Shown: positions 17,125-26,504 of the stretch, in pieces
Numbering within the stretch: position 1 is the stretch's first letter
How the letters are laid out: the number at the start of each line of letters is the position of its first letter
Assembly: GCA_947259365.1 (NCBI GenBank)
Contig: CAMYMC010000001.1
Location: forward strand, 62,001 to 126,000
Source of the DNA: an uncultured Acidimicrobiaceae bacterium
GTDB taxonomy: Bacteria; Actinomycetota; Acidimicrobiia; Spongiisociales; UBA5794
Length of the DNA stretch: 64,000 nucleotides
Direction of reading: 5' to 3'
Made by a program: the position numbers and the translations under genes
Notes under the pieces: model-generated
What the model was told of the DNA's origin: nothing
The model's database searches: none
Seen by the model: only the letters and a program-made list of their open reading frames with translations

Positions 17125-18369
17125 TCAGGCCCCGAAGAGGGGAACGAGCACTTCCGACCAGAGCGCGACGGCTCCGGCCGACGAGACCGCCTCCCGGACT
17201 TCCCGGTCGCTCGAGATGACGACCGTCGGCCCCGCGGTCGCGCCGGCCAGCTCGACGATCTCCTCGTCGGCGAGCCGGTCCGACTCGGCGAACCGGACAC
17301 GCACTCCACCGCGAACCGTCTCCGGGGTGCGTTCCCCGGCGACGGTGGAGTCGTAGACGACCACGACGGCGTGGCGGTTCGCCGACTGCCGGTGCAGCCT
17401 GCGCAGGGTCTCCTCGAGCCGGCGTCGCGCCGACCCGGTGAGGGATCCCGCCGGCTCGACCCGGGCCAGGACGTTGTAGCCGTCGACGACGACGGTGGCC
17501 GCCGGCGCGGCGAGCAGCCAGTTCAGCGCGTCCGGCGAATCCGGCGCCACCCCGAGGGGGAGCGCCAACCCACCACTTGTCGGCCCTGCCGGGGATGGCC
17601 GGACGTCGACGGCGGCGCTGGCGGCGAGCTCGAACTGGCCATCGAGGGCCCTGGCGAGCTCTGTAGGGTCCCGCGGGGTGAACTCGCGTGCCCCTCCGTC
17701 GGCGACCACCCGGGACCGGCGCATTTTCCGAACCCGGTCGCGCAGCGACGCGGCAACGGCCCTCGTTTCGGACAAGGCCTCGAGAGCATCGGCGAGCCGC
17801 GACCGCAACGCGTCCGTCTCGGCGGCCGCCCGATCGATCTCGCTCCGGTCCGACCGGGTGAGCTCACGGATCCGCGCCCGTGCCTGCTCGATGCGCTCCG
17901 CGGCCTCGGCTCGAGCCTCGGCGGCCTCGGCTCTTGCCTCCTGCACCCGGGCCTCCGCTTCGGCGGCGTACCGCTCGAGACGGCCGAGCTCGGCGAGGGC
18001 CTCGTCGGCGCGTCGTCCGGCGTCGGCGGCGGTGCGGTCGGCGAGAGCGGCGGCGACGGTCGCCCACCAGCTCGGGGCGCGCTCGAGATACGCGTCGGAC
18101 ACGGCACGGGCGGTCTCGGTGGTATCGGTGGTATCGGTGGTATCGGTGGTATCGAGGGCCTCAGCGACCTTCTCACGGAAGGCCTCGTCCTCGTCGAGTG
18201 TCGCGAGCAACGACCTCGCAAGCGGCGGAGGGAGCGTCCGGGCCGACGACTGCGCCACCTTCCGCAGCTTCGCCGGCACGTCCGCCGGATCCATGTCCCC
18301 CAGGACCCGGCGGGCCGCGGCGACGATTGGCGCCAGAAGCTCGAGCAACTCTTTCGGGACACGGGCCAC
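17125..18369 (-). CDS. NYN-domain (YacP-like) protein with coiled coil
   Basis: A 414-residue protein. The first third is helical and includes a low-complexity DTT repeat, a long Ala/Glu/Arg coiled coil follows (roughly residues 120-220), and the last 160 residues form a NYN/PIN-like nuclease domain. In that domain VVVDGYNVLA holds the first catalytic Asp, VVVYDST the next acidic residue and VISSDREVRE another. This layout occurs in actinobacterial YacP-like proteins thought to be RNases; activity is inferred. GTG at 18369 was chosen for GAGGAG six bases upstream; a GTG-type extension to 18441 looks non-coding. Divergent from the ilv leader. Confidence 0.82.
   Translation of the reverse strand: MARVPKELLELLAPIVAAARRVLGDMDPADVPAKLRKVAQSSARTLPPPLARSLLATLDEDEAFREKVAEALDTTDTTDTTDTTETARAVSDAYLERAPSWWATVAAALADRTAADAGRRADEALAELGRLERYAAEAEARVQEARAEAAEARAEAAERIEQARARIRELTRSDRSEIDRAAAETDALRSRLADALEALSETRAVAASLRDRVRKMRRSRVVADGGAREFTPRDPTELARALDGQFELAASAAVDVRPSPAGPTSGGLALPLGVAPDSPDALNWLLAAPAATVVVDGYNVLARVEPAGSLTGSARRRLEETLRRLHRQSANRHAVVVVYDSTVAGERTPETVRGGVRVRFAESDRLADEEIVELAGATAGPTVVISSDREVREAVSSAGAVALWSEVLVPLFGA
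18112..18156. repeat. Five tandem 9-bp units within the NYN gene
   Basis: Three perfect copies of GGTATCGGT flanked by one variant on each side. They encode Asp-Thr-Thr repeats in the NYN-domain protein. Units of nine bases keep the frame, so copy number could vary between strains without breaking the gene. Confidence 0.9.
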
Positions 18370-18474
18370 GCCCGGCTCCTCACCCGTGACGTTCGCCGCG
18401 CCCGGGCATCGGAGCTTGACACCCGGGCCGCATGCGCACATACTCGCAGCTCAGCCAGCGTAGATCGGACGGCG

Positions 18475-18513
18475 ATGACGGCGACATACCGACTGGTAGG
18501 CCTTATCGGGTAG
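18475..18513 (+). CDS. ilvB leader peptide
   Basis: A 12-codon ORF encoding MTATYRLVGLIG. Its second half has Leu, Val, Leu and Ile codons, the regulatory amino acids of the downstream pathway. A strong hairpin begins at its stop codon and an intrinsic terminator follows 30 bases later, ahead of ilvB. Branched-chain leader peptides of this kind are known before ilvB in actinobacteria; the mechanism is transcription attenuation by ribosome stalling. Confidence 0.75.
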   Translation: MTATYRLVGLIG

Positions 18514-18539
18514 CGCACGCGACCCATGCCGCGTGCGCT
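18512..18539 (+). promoter_or_regulatory. Attenuator hairpin after the ilvB leader peptide
   Basis: Perfect 10-bp stem AGCGCACGCG / CGCGTGCGCT with an 8-base loop, starting inside the leader stop codon. A ribosome stopped in the leader ORF would prevent it from forming, so it is well placed to choose between downstream structures. Confidence 0.7.
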
Positions 18540-18542
18540 TCG

Positions 18543-18565
18543 ACCCTCCACCCGGAGGGTTTTTT
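18543..18565 (+). terminator. Intrinsic terminator in the ilvB leader
   Basis: Perfect 7-bp stem ACCCTCC / GGAGGGT with an ACCC loop, directly followed by six T. This is the clearest rho-independent terminator in the window. Its place between a Leu/Val/Ile leader peptide and ilvB marks it as an attenuator. Confidence 0.85.
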
Positions 18566-18609
18566 CGTACCCGGCGAGGCCCGGCCCGGCTGCGACGCAG
18601 GAGCCAGCG

Positions 18610-20328
18610 ATGAGCGAGACACTGACGGGAGCCCAAGCACTCATACGAGCCCTCGAGCTCGAAGGGGTCGACGTCATCTTCGGCGTCCCGGGAGGGGCGA
18701 TCCTTCCCGCATACGACCCCCTGCTCGACAGCCCGATGCGCCACGTCCTCGCGAGGCACGAGCAGGGCGCCGGACACATGGCGAGCGGCTACGCCCACGC
18801 CTCGGGCCGGGTCGGCGTCATGATGGCCACCTCCGGGCCGGGGGCGACGAACCTCATCACCCCGCTCCAGGACGCCCACATGGACTCGATCCCCGTGGTG
18901 GCCATCACCGGCCAGGTCGCCACCCGCTCGATCGGCAACGATGCGTTCCAGGAAGCGCACACGTGGGGCATCTCCATGCCCTGCACGAAACACAACTACC
19001 TCGTGACCGACCCGAACGACATCCCCGACGTCGTCCGTGAGGCGTTCCACCTCGCCGCGACCGGCCGGCCGGGACCGGTGCTCGTCGACCTTCCCAAGGA
19101 CATCCTGGCCGGGACGATGACGTGGCATCGCGCCGGCGAGCTGAGCCTGCCCGGCTACCGGCCGTCGGTGAAGGGCCACCCGAAGCAGGTCAAGGCGGCC
19201 GTCGATCTCATCCTCCACTCCGCCCGTCCCGTGCTGTACGCCGGTGGGGGGATCATCCGTGCCGACGCCGCGGACGAGCTGCGCCGTTTCGCCGAGATGG
19301 CGAACACCCCGACCGTCACGACCCTCATGGCTCGCGGGGCGATCCCGGACTCGCACCCGCTGGCAATGGGCATGCCGGGGATGCACGGCAACTACGCCGC
19401 GATCACGGCCATGCAGAAGTCCGACCTCCTCATCGCCGTCGGCGCCCGCTTCGACGACCGGGTCACCGGAGACACAACGACCTTCGCCCCCGAGGCCCGC
19501 ATCATCCACGTCGACGTCGACCCTGCCGAGATCGGAAAGGTGCGGGCGGTCGACGTCCCCATCGTCGGTGATGCGAAAGCCGTACTCGCTCAGCTCATCG
19601 CAACGATGCAGAAGGCTCTGGGCGACGGCGCCGCTCCGGAGCGGGCGGAGTGGTTCGCCACGCTCCGCGGCTGGCAGGAGGAACATCCGCTGCACTATCA
19701 CCAGGAGCCCGAGGGACCGATCCAGCAGCAGTACGTCATCGAGGAGCTCCACCGGCTCACCGGCGGCAACGCCATCGTGGTCGCCGGCGTCGGCCAGCAC
19801 CAGATGTGGGCCTCCCAGTTCTGGGGCTTCGAGCGGCCCCGGACCTGGGTCAACTCCGGCGGTCTCGGCACGATGGGATATGCCGTGCCGGCCGCCATCG
19901 GCGCCAAGGCGGCGATGCCGGAAGAGACGGTGTTCGCCATCGACGGCGACGGCTGTTTCCAGATGACGATGCAGGAGCTCATCACGGCCGCCACCGAGGG
20001 CATCCCGGTGAAGATCGCCGTCATGAACAACGAGTCGCTCGGCATGGTCAAGCAGTGGCAGAACCTGTTCTATGACGGACGACTCAGTGCCGTCGAGTTC
20101 GGCTCTGCGGCTCCCGATTACGTCAAGCTCGCCGAAGCGATGGGGTGTGCCGGCCTGCGCGCCGAACATCCCGACGACGTCACACCGGCGCTCGAGAAGG
20201 CGCTGGCCATCAACGATCGGCCGGTCGTCGTCGAGTTCCGCTGCGACCCGGGTGCCATGGTCTTCCCGATGGTGCCGGCCGGCGGCTCGAACGACGCCAT
20301 CGTGCTCTCGATCGAGGACCTCGCATGA
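18610..20328 (+). CDS. ilvB: Acetolactate synthase, catalytic subunit
   Basis: Thiamine-diphosphate enzyme that makes acetolactate or acetohydroxybutyrate, the first shared step of valine, leucine and isoleucine synthesis. The 572-residue protein shows [15 protein letters not shown], the catalytic Glu in [13 protein letters not shown]-related central motifs and the ThDP-binding [13 protein letters not shown] 18610 follows AGGAG by seven bases; an upstream GTG-type extension runs into the attenuator and is excluded. ilvN follows with an ATGA overlap. Confidence 0.96.
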   Translation: MSETLTGAQALIRALELEGVDVIFGVPGGAILPAYDPLLDSPMRHVLARHEQGAGHMASGYAHASGRVGVMMATSGPGATNLITPLQDAHMDSIPVVAITGQVATRSIGNDAFQEAHTWGISMPCTKHNYLVTDPNDIPDVVREAFHLAATGRPGPVLVDLPKDILAGTMTWHRAGELSLPGYRPSVKGHPKQVKAAVDLILHSARPVLYAGGGIIRADAADELRRFAEMANTPTVTTLMARGAIPDSHPLAMGMPGMHGNYAAITAMQKSDLLIAVGARFDDRVTGDTTTFAPEARIIHVDVDPAEIGKVRAVDVPIVGDAKAVLAQLIATMQKALGDGAAPERAEWFATLRGWQEEHPLHYHQEPEGPIQQQYVIEELHRLTGGNAIVVAGVGQHQMWASQFWGFERPRTWVNSGGLGTMGYAVPAAIGAKAAMPEETVFAIDGDGCFQMTMQELITAATEGIPVKIAVMNNESLGMVKQWQNLFYDGRLSAVEFGSAAPDYVKLAEAMGCAGLRAEHPDDVTPALEKALAINDRPVVVEFRCDPGAMVFPMVPAGGSNDAIVLSIEDLA

Positions 20329-20837
20329 GCCAGCACCACGTCATCAGCGTCCTCGTCGAGAACAAGCCGGGCGTGCTCGCCCGAATCGCTTCGATGTTCG
20401 CCAGGCGCGGGTTCAACATCCACTCCCTCGCCGTGGGGCCGACCGCGGAACCGGAGATGTCGCGCATAACCCTCGTCGTCGACGGCCCCGAGATGGAACA
20501 GATCATCAAGCAGCTCTACAAGCTCGTCCACGTCGTGAAGGTGACGGAGATGATGCCGGCCGACGGCGTCGAGCGCGAGGTCATGCTGCTGCGGATCACC
20601 GCCGATTCCGAGCGTCGCGGCGAGATCCTCGACGCCGCCGGGATCTTCGAGGCGAAGGCTGTCGACGTCGGGGTGAAGACGATCACGTTCGAACTCTCCG
20701 GGACGCCCGCCAAACTCGCGGACTTCCTCGAGCTCATGCGGCCGTACGGCATCGTCGACCTCGTCAAGTCGGGTCGCATCGCCCTCACCAAGGACGCCAA
20801 GACGAGAAACGGGCGCCCCAAGCTCAGGTCGGCGTGA
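20325..20837 (+). CDS. ilvN: Acetolactate synthase, regulatory subunit
   Basis: The 170-residue regulatory partner of IlvB, responsible for valine feedback. The N-terminal ACT domain ([16 protein letters not shown], then [14 protein letters not shown]) spans about residues 5-80, and a second ACT-like half follows, ending KNGRPK-like. The ATG overlaps the ilvB stop by four bases, so the subunits are made together. Length and order are typical. Confidence 0.95.
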   Translation: MSQHHVISVLVENKPGVLARIASMFARRGFNIHSLAVGPTAEPEMSRITLVVDGPEMEQIIKQLYKLVHVVKVTEMMPADGVEREVMLLRITADSERRGEILDAAGIFEAKAVDVGVKTITFELSGTPAKLADFLELMRPYGIVDLVKSGRIALTKDAKTRNGRPKLRSA

Positions 20838-20866
20838 ATGCGCCGCCACGAGGATCCGGATACGCC

Positions 20867-20962
20867 ATGACGACGAGTGGAACGCCCCAGGCCCCGGCTC
20901 AGCCGCACCCCCGGTGCAGTAGCCCGGGCGCGGCGACGCCGCCGACACTGCTGCTTACGTAG
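20867..20962 (+). CDS. Candidate leuA leader peptide
   Basis: A 31-codon ORF in the ilvN-leuA gap, rich in Pro and Ala. It ends PTLLLT just before TAG, giving three consecutive Leu codons (CTG CTG CTT) near the stop. A GC-rich hairpin starts immediately after the stop. Leu-codon runs in short leader ORFs before leuA are a known actinobacterial attenuation device. The ATG lacks a strong ribosome-binding site, and no T-run follows the hairpin, so the exact mechanism is open. Confidence 0.6.
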   Translation: MTTSGTPQAPAQPHPRCSSPGAATPPTLLLT

Positions 20963-20985
20963 CCGGGACGGCCTCGGCCGCCCGG
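20963..20985 (+). promoter_or_regulatory. Hairpin after the leuA leader ORF
   Basis: CCGGG-A-CGGCC pairs with GGCCG-CCCGG, with one bulged A. It starts at the base after the leader TAG and lies 46 bases before leuA. No T-run follows. Confidence 0.5.
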
Positions 20986-21031
20986 CCCCACCGCCGGCAC
21001 CACACCACGCAGCAGACCCAGGAGTAGACCC

Positions 21032-22567
21032 ATGGCAACCGACCGCCTCATCATCTTCGACACGACCCTGCGCGACGGCGAACAAGCGCCGGGCATCGCG
21101 CTCTCACCGGACGACAAAGTCGCCATCGCCCACCAACTCGCCCGCCTCCAGGTCGACGTCATCGAGGCGGGGTTTGCCGCGTCGTCACCCGGCGACTTCG
21201 AGGCGGTCTCCCGGATCGCAGCCGAGGTCCCGGGCCCCGTCATCGCGTCGCTGGCGAGAACCCATCCCGATGACATCGACCAGGCCGCCGATGCGCTCAA
21301 GGCCGCGGCTCGGAACCGGATCCACGTCTTCATCTCGACATCGCCGATCCACATGGAACGGATGCTGCGGATGACGCCGGACGAGGTGATGAACGCTGCC
21401 GTCGAGAGCGTCGCCCGGGCCCGCCGCTACAGCGACGACGTCGAGTTCTCTCCTCAGGACGCCACCCGATCCGACCCCGATTTCGTCGTTGCGATCTGTC
21501 GGGCGGCGGTGGAAGCCGGCGCCACGACGATCAACGTGCCCGACACCGTCGGCTACGCCACGCCGGCCGAGTTCACCGCGATGATGACCCGGGTCTACGA
21601 CGAGGTCCGCGGCGGTAACGAGGACGTCATCGTCTCCACCCACTGCCACAACGACCTGGGACTCGCGGTGGCCAACTCGCTGTCCGCGATCCACGCCGGG
21701 GCTCGCCAGATCGAGACGGCGGTGAACGGCATCGGGGAGCGGGCCGGCAACACCTCGACCGAGGAAGTCATCATGGCGATCAAGACGCGTGAGGACGTCT
21801 TCGGCGTCGAGATCGGAGCCGACACGACGGAGATCTACGAGACGTCCCGCCTCGTGTCCCGGCTCACCGGCTACCCGATCCAGTTCAACAAGGCGGTCGT
21901 CGGACGCAACGCGTTCGCCCACGAGTCCGGCATCCACCAGCACGGCGTGCTGCGGGACCGGGAGACATACGAGATCATGGACCCGGACGCGATCGGCCAC
22001 CAGTCGATGATCGTGCTCGGCAAGCACTCCGGGCGCGCGGCGTTCTCCGATGCGCTGGCCCGGATGGGGATCACGCTCGAAGACGACGACCACGCCAGAG
22101 CCTTCGCCCGGTTCAAGGAGCTCGCCGACCGCAAGGGCGAGATCAGCGAGGAGGGCCTGCGCGCCATCGTCGAGGAGGAGACAGGCGTCGCCTCCGAGCT
22201 CATCCGCCTCGTCGGGATCCACGTCTCCGGCGGCGACCGGGAGACCCCGGTGGCGGCGGTGCGGGTCGACCAGGGCGGTGAGATTCGCGAGGTCCAAGCC
22301 GAGGGCGACGGCATGGTCAACGCGGCGTTCGTGGCGCTCCAGGATGCCTTCGGGATCCCGGCGACGCTCCTCGACTACCGGGTGAGCCCCATCACCGCGG
22401 GTGCCGACGCCATGGCAGAGGTGAGCGTCATCGTCCAGGTCAGGGCGTCCACCTACTCGGGACGCGGCGTCTCCACCGACGTCGTCGAGGGCTCGGCACG
22501 AGCGTTCGTCGCCGCGCTCAACAAGGCGCTCGCCGACCGGGGCACCAATCTCTTGAGCGAGGGTTGA
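21032..22567 (+). CDS. leuA: 2-isopropylmalate synthase
   Basis: Condenses acetyl-CoA with 2-oxoisovalerate, the committing step of leucine synthesis. The 511-residue protein shows [13 protein letters not shown] (divalent metal and catalytic Arg), STHCHNDLG (metal His pair) and the NGIGERAGN block. A C-terminal LeuA regulatory dimer domain follows from about residue 390. ATG with AGGAG ten bases upstream. Lies 69 bases after its candidate leader ORF; leuB begins on its stop codon. ilvC, ilvD and leuCD are not in the window. Confidence 0.95.
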   Translation: MATDRLIIFDTTLRDGEQAPGIALSPDDKVAIAHQLARLQVDVIEAGFAASSPGDFEAVSRIAAEVPGPVIASLARTHPDDIDQAADALKAAARNRIHVFISTSPIHMERMLRMTPDEVMNAAVESVARARRYSDDVEFSPQDATRSDPDFVVAICRAAVEAGATTINVPDTVGYATPAEFTAMMTRVYDEVRGGNEDVIVSTHCHNDLGLAVANSLSAIHAGARQIETAVNGIGERAGNTSTEEVIMAIKTREDVFGVEIGADTTEIYETSRLVSRLTGYPIQFNKAVVGRNAFAHESGIHQHGVLRDRETYEIMDPDAIGHQSMIVLGKHSGRAAFSDALARMGITLEDDDHARAFARFKELADRKGEISEEGLRAIVEEETGVASELIRLVGIHVSGGDRETPVAAVRVDQGGEIREVQAEGDGMVNAAFVALQDAFGIPATLLDYRVSPITAGADAMAEVSVIVQVRASTYSGRGVSTDVVEGSARAFVAALNKALADRGTNLLSEG

Positions 22568-23631
22568 TGGAGGCGCGGTTCGCTCTCCTCCCCGGGGACG
22601 GCATCGGGCCGGAGATCGTCGCCGAGGCCCGCCGCGTGCTCGAGGCGGTGGCCGGGCGCTTCGGCCACGCGTTCACCTTCGATGTCCAGCCGATGGGTGG
22701 CGCCGCGATCGACGAGTTCGGCGATCCACTGCCCCAGTCGACACTCGCGGCATGCCGGGCTGCAGACGCGCTGCTCCTCGGCGCCGTCGGCGGCCCCCGC
22801 TGGGACGACCCGACGGCGAAGACGAGGCCCGAGGCGGGGCTGCTCCGCATCCGCAAGGACCTCGGGCTCTACGCCAACCTCCGCCCGGTGCAGCCCCATC
22901 GTGCCCTCATCGACGCCTCGCCGCTGCGGCGCGACGTCGTCGAGGGAACCGACATCCTCTTCGTCCGCGAGCTCACCGGGGGCATCTACTTCGGGCCCGA
23001 CGGCGTCGACGAAGACGGCTCCCGGGCCTTCTCGACGATGGAATACACCACCGCCGAGATCGCCCGCATCGTGAGGGTCGCCGCCGATGCGGCGACGGCA
23101 CGCCGCGGCAAGCTCACCTCGGTCGACAAGGCGAACGTCCTCGAGGTGTCTCGCCACTGGCGGCGCGTCGCAGCCGACGTCGTCGCCGCCGAATACCCCG
23201 GGCTCGAGTACGAGGTCGTCCTCGTCGACGCCATGGCGATGCACCTGCTCTCCCGGCCCCGAGACTTCGACGTCGTCGTCACCGGGAACATGTTCGGCGA
23301 CATCCTCACCGACGAGGCGTCCATGCTGCCGGGATCGCTCGGAATGCTCCCGTCGGCGTCGCTGGGCGATCCTGGGCCAGGGCTCTTCGAACCGGTCCAC
23401 GGCTCCGCCCCCGACATCGCGGGCCGCGGCGTCGCCAACCCCCTGGCGACGATCCTCGCCGCAGCCATGGCGTTGCGGCACGCCCTCGGGCTGAGTGCCG
23501 AGGCCGAGGCCGTCGAGCGTGCCGTCGCCTCCGTCATCGAGCGCGGGTTGCGCACCGCCGATATCGCCGCCGGAGGGCCCTTCGTCTCGACGGCGGAGAT
23601 GGGCGCCGCCGTCGCAGCCCAACTCGGCTGA
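22567..23631 (+). CDS. leuB: 3-isopropylmalate dehydrogenase
   Basis: NAD-dependent oxidative decarboxylation of 3-isopropylmalate in leucine synthesis. The 354-residue protein shows [10 protein letters not shown] at the N-terminus, [10 protein letters not shown] (substrate Arg), [11 protein letters not shown] (catalytic Lys and cofactor loop) and [13 protein letters not shown] (metal Asp). [12 protein letters not shown] follows, as in the IMDH group. ATG 22567 overlaps the leuA stop by one base (TGATG); a TTG one codon earlier is less likely. Confidence 0.95.
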   Translation: MEARFALLPGDGIGPEIVAEARRVLEAVAGRFGHAFTFDVQPMGGAAIDEFGDPLPQSTLAACRAADALLLGAVGGPRWDDPTAKTRPEAGLLRIRKDLGLYANLRPVQPHRALIDASPLRRDVVEGTDILFVRELTGGIYFGPDGVDEDGSRAFSTMEYTTAEIARIVRVAADAATARRGKLTSVDKANVLEVSRHWRRVAADVVAAEYPGLEYEVVLVDAMAMHLLSRPRDFDVVVTGNMFGDILTDEASMLPGSLGMLPSASLGDPGPGLFEPVHGSAPDIAGRGVANPLATILAAAMALRHALGLSAEAEAVERAVASVIERGLRTADIAAGGPFVSTAEMGAAVAAQLG

Positions 23632-23653
23632 CCCCGTTGGTGCCGGGGTGCCG

Positions 23654-23659
23654 TAGCCT
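23654..23659 (+). promoter_or_regulatory. TAGCCT -10 box, probable leaderless start
   Basis: A TAnnnT box ends six bases before the GTG of the M1 peptidase gene, so transcription would start at or next to the start codon. No clear -35 is visible. Confidence 0.35.
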
Positions 23660-23665
23660 GGCTCG

Positions 23666-25213
23666 GTGACCCCCCGCCTCACAGTCCCGGCGCTCCTCGT
23701 TGTTCTCGCCGCTGCGTGCTCACCGGCGACGCCCGCCACGACGACCACGACTCCGACGACGCCGCCGACGGCGACGACGGCGACGACGGCGACCTCGACG
23801 ACACCGGCGACGACGGCACGGCCGGTCACGACCTCAGCACCGACGCCCACGGCGTCGACGACGACGAGCGAGGCGGCGGGCTTGCTCGGGCTCGACGCCG
23901 CTGGCATCGGGGACGACTATTTCCCGGAGCTGGGGAACCCGGGCTACGACGTTGCCCATTACACGCTCGACCTCGATTTCGACCCGGCCACGGGCCGACT
24001 CGAGGCTGAGACGACAATCGAGGCGCTGGCAACCGAAGCGCTGACGAGCATCAACCTCGACTTCGCCCGCCTCGATGTCGAGCGCGTCAGCGTCGACGGG
24101 TCGGCGGCGGACTTCGGCGGTGTCGGCGAGGATCTCGTCGTGGTGCCGGGGGCGCCGATCGCCGCCGGCGAGGCCTTCGTCGTGGCGGTCGGCTACTCGG
24201 GTGTCCCCGCCGCGGCGGCGTCGACTGCGATCCCGTTCGGCGTCGGCTGGCTCGACAGCGGCACCGGCCAGAGCTACGTCGTCGCCGAACCCGACGCCGC
24301 CCACACCTGGTTCCCCGGCAACGACCACCCCCTCGACAAGGCGACGTTCACGTTCCGCATCACCGTCCCCGACGGCGTGACGGCGGCGGCCAACGGGACC
24401 CTCGTCGACGAGCTCGACGCCGGCGGTGGCACCACGTGGGTGTGGGAGATGGACCGGCCGATGGCGACATACCTGGCGACCGTCGTCATCGGCGACTTCA
24501 CCATCGTCCGCGACGCGGACGCGTCCGTCGACGCCGGCATCCCCATCAGGCACGTCCTCCCCGGCTCGACGACCGTTGCCGACTGGCCCGGCCTGGAGCG
24601 ACAGGGCGAGATGGTCGCCTTCTTGAGCGAGCTGTTCGGCCCCTACCCCTTCGATCGATACGGCATCGCCATCGTCGACGGCTTCGGCGCCGCCCTCGAG
24701 AACCAGACGCTGAGCCTCTTCGACACAAACCTCGCAACGTCTGCGTTCTTCGAGGACGTGCTCATCCACGAGCTGGCCCACCAGTGGTACGGGGACAGCG
24801 TCAGCCCGGCTTCGTGGCGCGACATCTGGCTCAACGAGGGATTCGCCTCCTACGCCGAATGGCTGTGGCTCGAGCGGGAGGCGGGACGCGAGGAACTCGA
24901 GGCGGGTATCGCCGCCGAGCGGATGCTGTTCGCCTCGGCCGGGTTCCCCCCGCCGGGTGACCCACCGCCGGGAGACCTCTTCAATGCGTCCGTGTACCGG
25001 GTCGGGGCGATGACGCTCCACGCCTTCCGTCTCACCGTCGGCGACGACGCCTTCTTCGAGACGCTGCGCCGCTACGCCGCGGACTTCAGGGACGCCAACG
25101 CCTCGACCGAGGACTTCGTCTCGCTCGCCGAGGATGTCTCAGCCATGGAACTCGACGGCCTGTTCGACGCCTGGCTCTACGACCCGGACGTGCCGGCATT
25201 CCCGGCCGGCTGA
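23666..25213 (+). CDS. M1-family metallopeptidase lipoprotein
   Basis: A 515-residue zinc aminopeptidase-like protein anchored as a lipoprotein. The lipobox VVLAAAC lies at residues about 12-18. A 50-residue Thr/Pro/Ala-rich linker follows, then the beta-sheet domain and the catalytic HELAHQW with its third ligand in LNEGFASYAEW. The usual exopeptidase motif GAMEN appears as AALENQT. An outer-surface peptide-degrading role is inferred. The GTG has no ribosome-binding site but is preceded by a TAGCCT box, consistent with a leaderless mRNA. Confidence 0.87.
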   Translation: MTPRLTVPALLVVLAAACSPATPATTTTTPTTPPTATTATTATSTTPATTARPVTTSAPTPTASTTTSEAAGLLGLDAAGIGDDYFPELGNPGYDVAHYTLDLDFDPATGRLEAETTIEALATEALTSINLDFARLDVERVSVDGSAADFGGVGEDLVVVPGAPIAAGEAFVVAVGYSGVPAAAASTAIPFGVGWLDSGTGQSYVVAEPDAAHTWFPGNDHPLDKATFTFRITVPDGVTAAANGTLVDELDAGGGTTWVWEMDRPMATYLATVVIGDFTIVRDADASVDAGIPIRHVLPGSTTVADWPGLERQGEMVAFLSELFGPYPFDRYGIAIVDGFGAALENQTLSLFDTNLATSAFFEDVLIHELAHQWYGDSVSPASWRDIWLNEGFASYAEWLWLEREAGREELEAGIAAERMLFASAGFPPPGDPPPGDLFNASVYRVGAMTLHAFRLTVGDDAFFETLRRYAADFRDANASTEDFVSLAEDVSAMELDGLFDAWLYDPDVPAFPAG

Positions 25214-25326
25214 GGCCAGCGAAGCCGCGCCGGATCTCGGTCTCGAAGGGTTCCGCCCGACCTCGGTCCTGCGACATCGCTCGCGACTCGGCCCCCGGCC
25301 GCCCGACACGCGTCGGTGTCACCGCA

Positions 25327-25332
25327 TAGCGT
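25327..25332 (+). promoter_or_regulatory. TAGCGT -10 box before the SLH gene
   Basis: TAnnnT box 35 bases before the SLH start codon and five bases before an 11-codon ORF (25338-25373, MVPRGEEWFSW) that overlaps the SLH start. The leader would contain GGGAGGAG for the main gene. Confidence 0.35.
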
Positions 25333-25366
25333 TGGTGATGGTGCCTAGAGGGGAGGAGTGGTTCTC

Positions 25367-26116
25367 ATGGTGACCATTCGGATCAATCGCCGTGTGGCGT
25401 TCCTGTTGGTCCTGGTGGTGTTGCTGGCGATCCCGGCGGGGTCGTGGGCGTCGCACACCTACAGCGACGTTCCGGACTCCAACGTCTTCCACGACGACAT
25501 CTCGTGGTTGGCGGATGCTGAGGTGACGAAGGGCTGCAACCCGCCCGACAACACCGAGTTCTGTCCGGGCGATGCGGTGACCCGAAGCCAGATGGCGGCG
25601 TTCATGCGCCGCTTCGCCCGTTACATCGATGCCGAGGACGGCACGCCCGGATTCTCCGACAGCGCCGGCGACGCCGACACGCTCGACGGTCTCGACTCGA
25701 CGGCGTTCCTCGGGGGCGGCGCCCAGGCGTTCTTTGCAGGCGGTGAGCAGGCCGAGACTCTGCCAGAGGCCGTGACGCCCCAGATCGTACGTTCGGTGAC
25801 GTTCACCCCACCGTCAGACGGAATCGCGATCGTGAACTCGAGTCTGCATGCCTATGACCCCGACCGCAACGACAGCCTCAGGTGTTCCATCACCAAAGAC
25901 GTCGACTGGATCGACACCGCCTTCACTCAACAGTGGACGAGCAGCGGTTTGAACGTCGGCGAGGACGGGCAGGTGGCGGGAACCCGCGGCTTCGAAGTCA
26001 CCGGGGGTGACGCGGTAACCGTCAACCTCGTGTGCGCGACCTACCGGAGGTCGGCACCCGGTAGCCCGATGGAGGTGCGGGACTCGGCGTTGACCGCGAT
26101 GGTCTTCTCAGACTGA
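25367..26116 (+). CDS. Secreted S-layer-homology protein
   Basis: A 249-residue exported protein. A signal peptide (RRVAFLLVLVVLLAIPAGSWAS) is followed by one SLH module: YSDVPDSNVFHDDISWLAD, two Cys around a Pro/Asp loop, then DAVTRSQMAAFMRRF. A DADTLDGLDS linker and a C-terminal beta-rich domain with two further Cys follow. SLH modules bind the cell wall; the C-terminal domain is unrecognised. ATG 25367 lies eight bases after GGGAGGAG; GTG 25358 is too close to it. The style is one I associate with Acidimicrobiia. Confidence 0.82.
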   Translation: MVTIRINRRVAFLLVLVVLLAIPAGSWASHTYSDVPDSNVFHDDISWLADAEVTKGCNPPDNTEFCPGDAVTRSQMAAFMRRFARYIDAEDGTPGFSDSAGDADTLDGLDSTAFLGGGAQAFFAGGEQAETLPEAVTPQIVRSVTFTPPSDGIAIVNSSLHAYDPDRNDSLRCSITKDVDWIDTAFTQQWTSSGLNVGEDGQVAGTRGFEVTGGDAVTVNLVCATYRRSAPGSPMEVRDSALTAMVFSD

Positions 26117-26504
26117 CAAGCCGCGAGCGGAACGGGTAGCTGGGGATCGAGCGGGTGTGCCCAGCCGCGCGCCAGCTCCGGGGCTGCGGTGGACTCCGCC
26201 AGGGTCGGTCGCGTCGGCCTGCGCCGCCAGAGGCCGAAGGCCCGCCGCCAACATCCGCTTGGCATTGCGGCATCGACTCCGACAGCGTCGGTTTGGCAAC
26301 GGGTGCGTCGGGCCCGGAGGAACACCGAGCGCGACGGTAGCCGGCTCGAGCCTCAGCGACCGGCCGGGCCGCCAACGAGTTCCTCTTGCTCCCGGAGCCC
26401 TTGCCCTTCGGAAGCTCTACCGGCGAGTGACAACCGGGTCCCGCCGGACAACCGAGGAGACCGGCCGTCTCCGGTAGCCTCACGCACCCGATCCGAGGAG
26501 CATC
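26117..26504. other. 388-base intergenic stretch without a convincing gene
   Basis: Short frames exist on both strands, but none shows the GC-rich third-position pattern, a ribosome-binding site or a recognisable motif. The right end holds a hairpin (26451-26475; stems ACCG/CGGT and GAGAC/GTCTC around CGGCC) that runs into the TAGCCT box of gnd. No tRNA-like fold or repeat is seen. Confidence 0.6.
26475..26480 (+). promoter_or_regulatory. TAGCCT -10 box of gnd
   Basis: TAnnnT box 24 bases before the gnd GTG. The predicted leader of about 18 bases includes GAGGAG. The box begins on the last base of a hairpin-forming inverted repeat. Confidence 0.35.

Noticed and set aside
17104-17131. Bidirectional terminator between the oxidoreductase and NYN genes
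   Set aside because: GGCCT/AGGCC with inner GC pairs can fold, but no T-run follows on either strand, so an intrinsic terminator cannot be claimed.
26117-26504. Several short open frames in the SLH-gnd gap
   Set aside because: No ribosome-binding sites, no coding bias, and both strands give similar Arg-rich translations; nothing resembles an IS remnant or tRNA.
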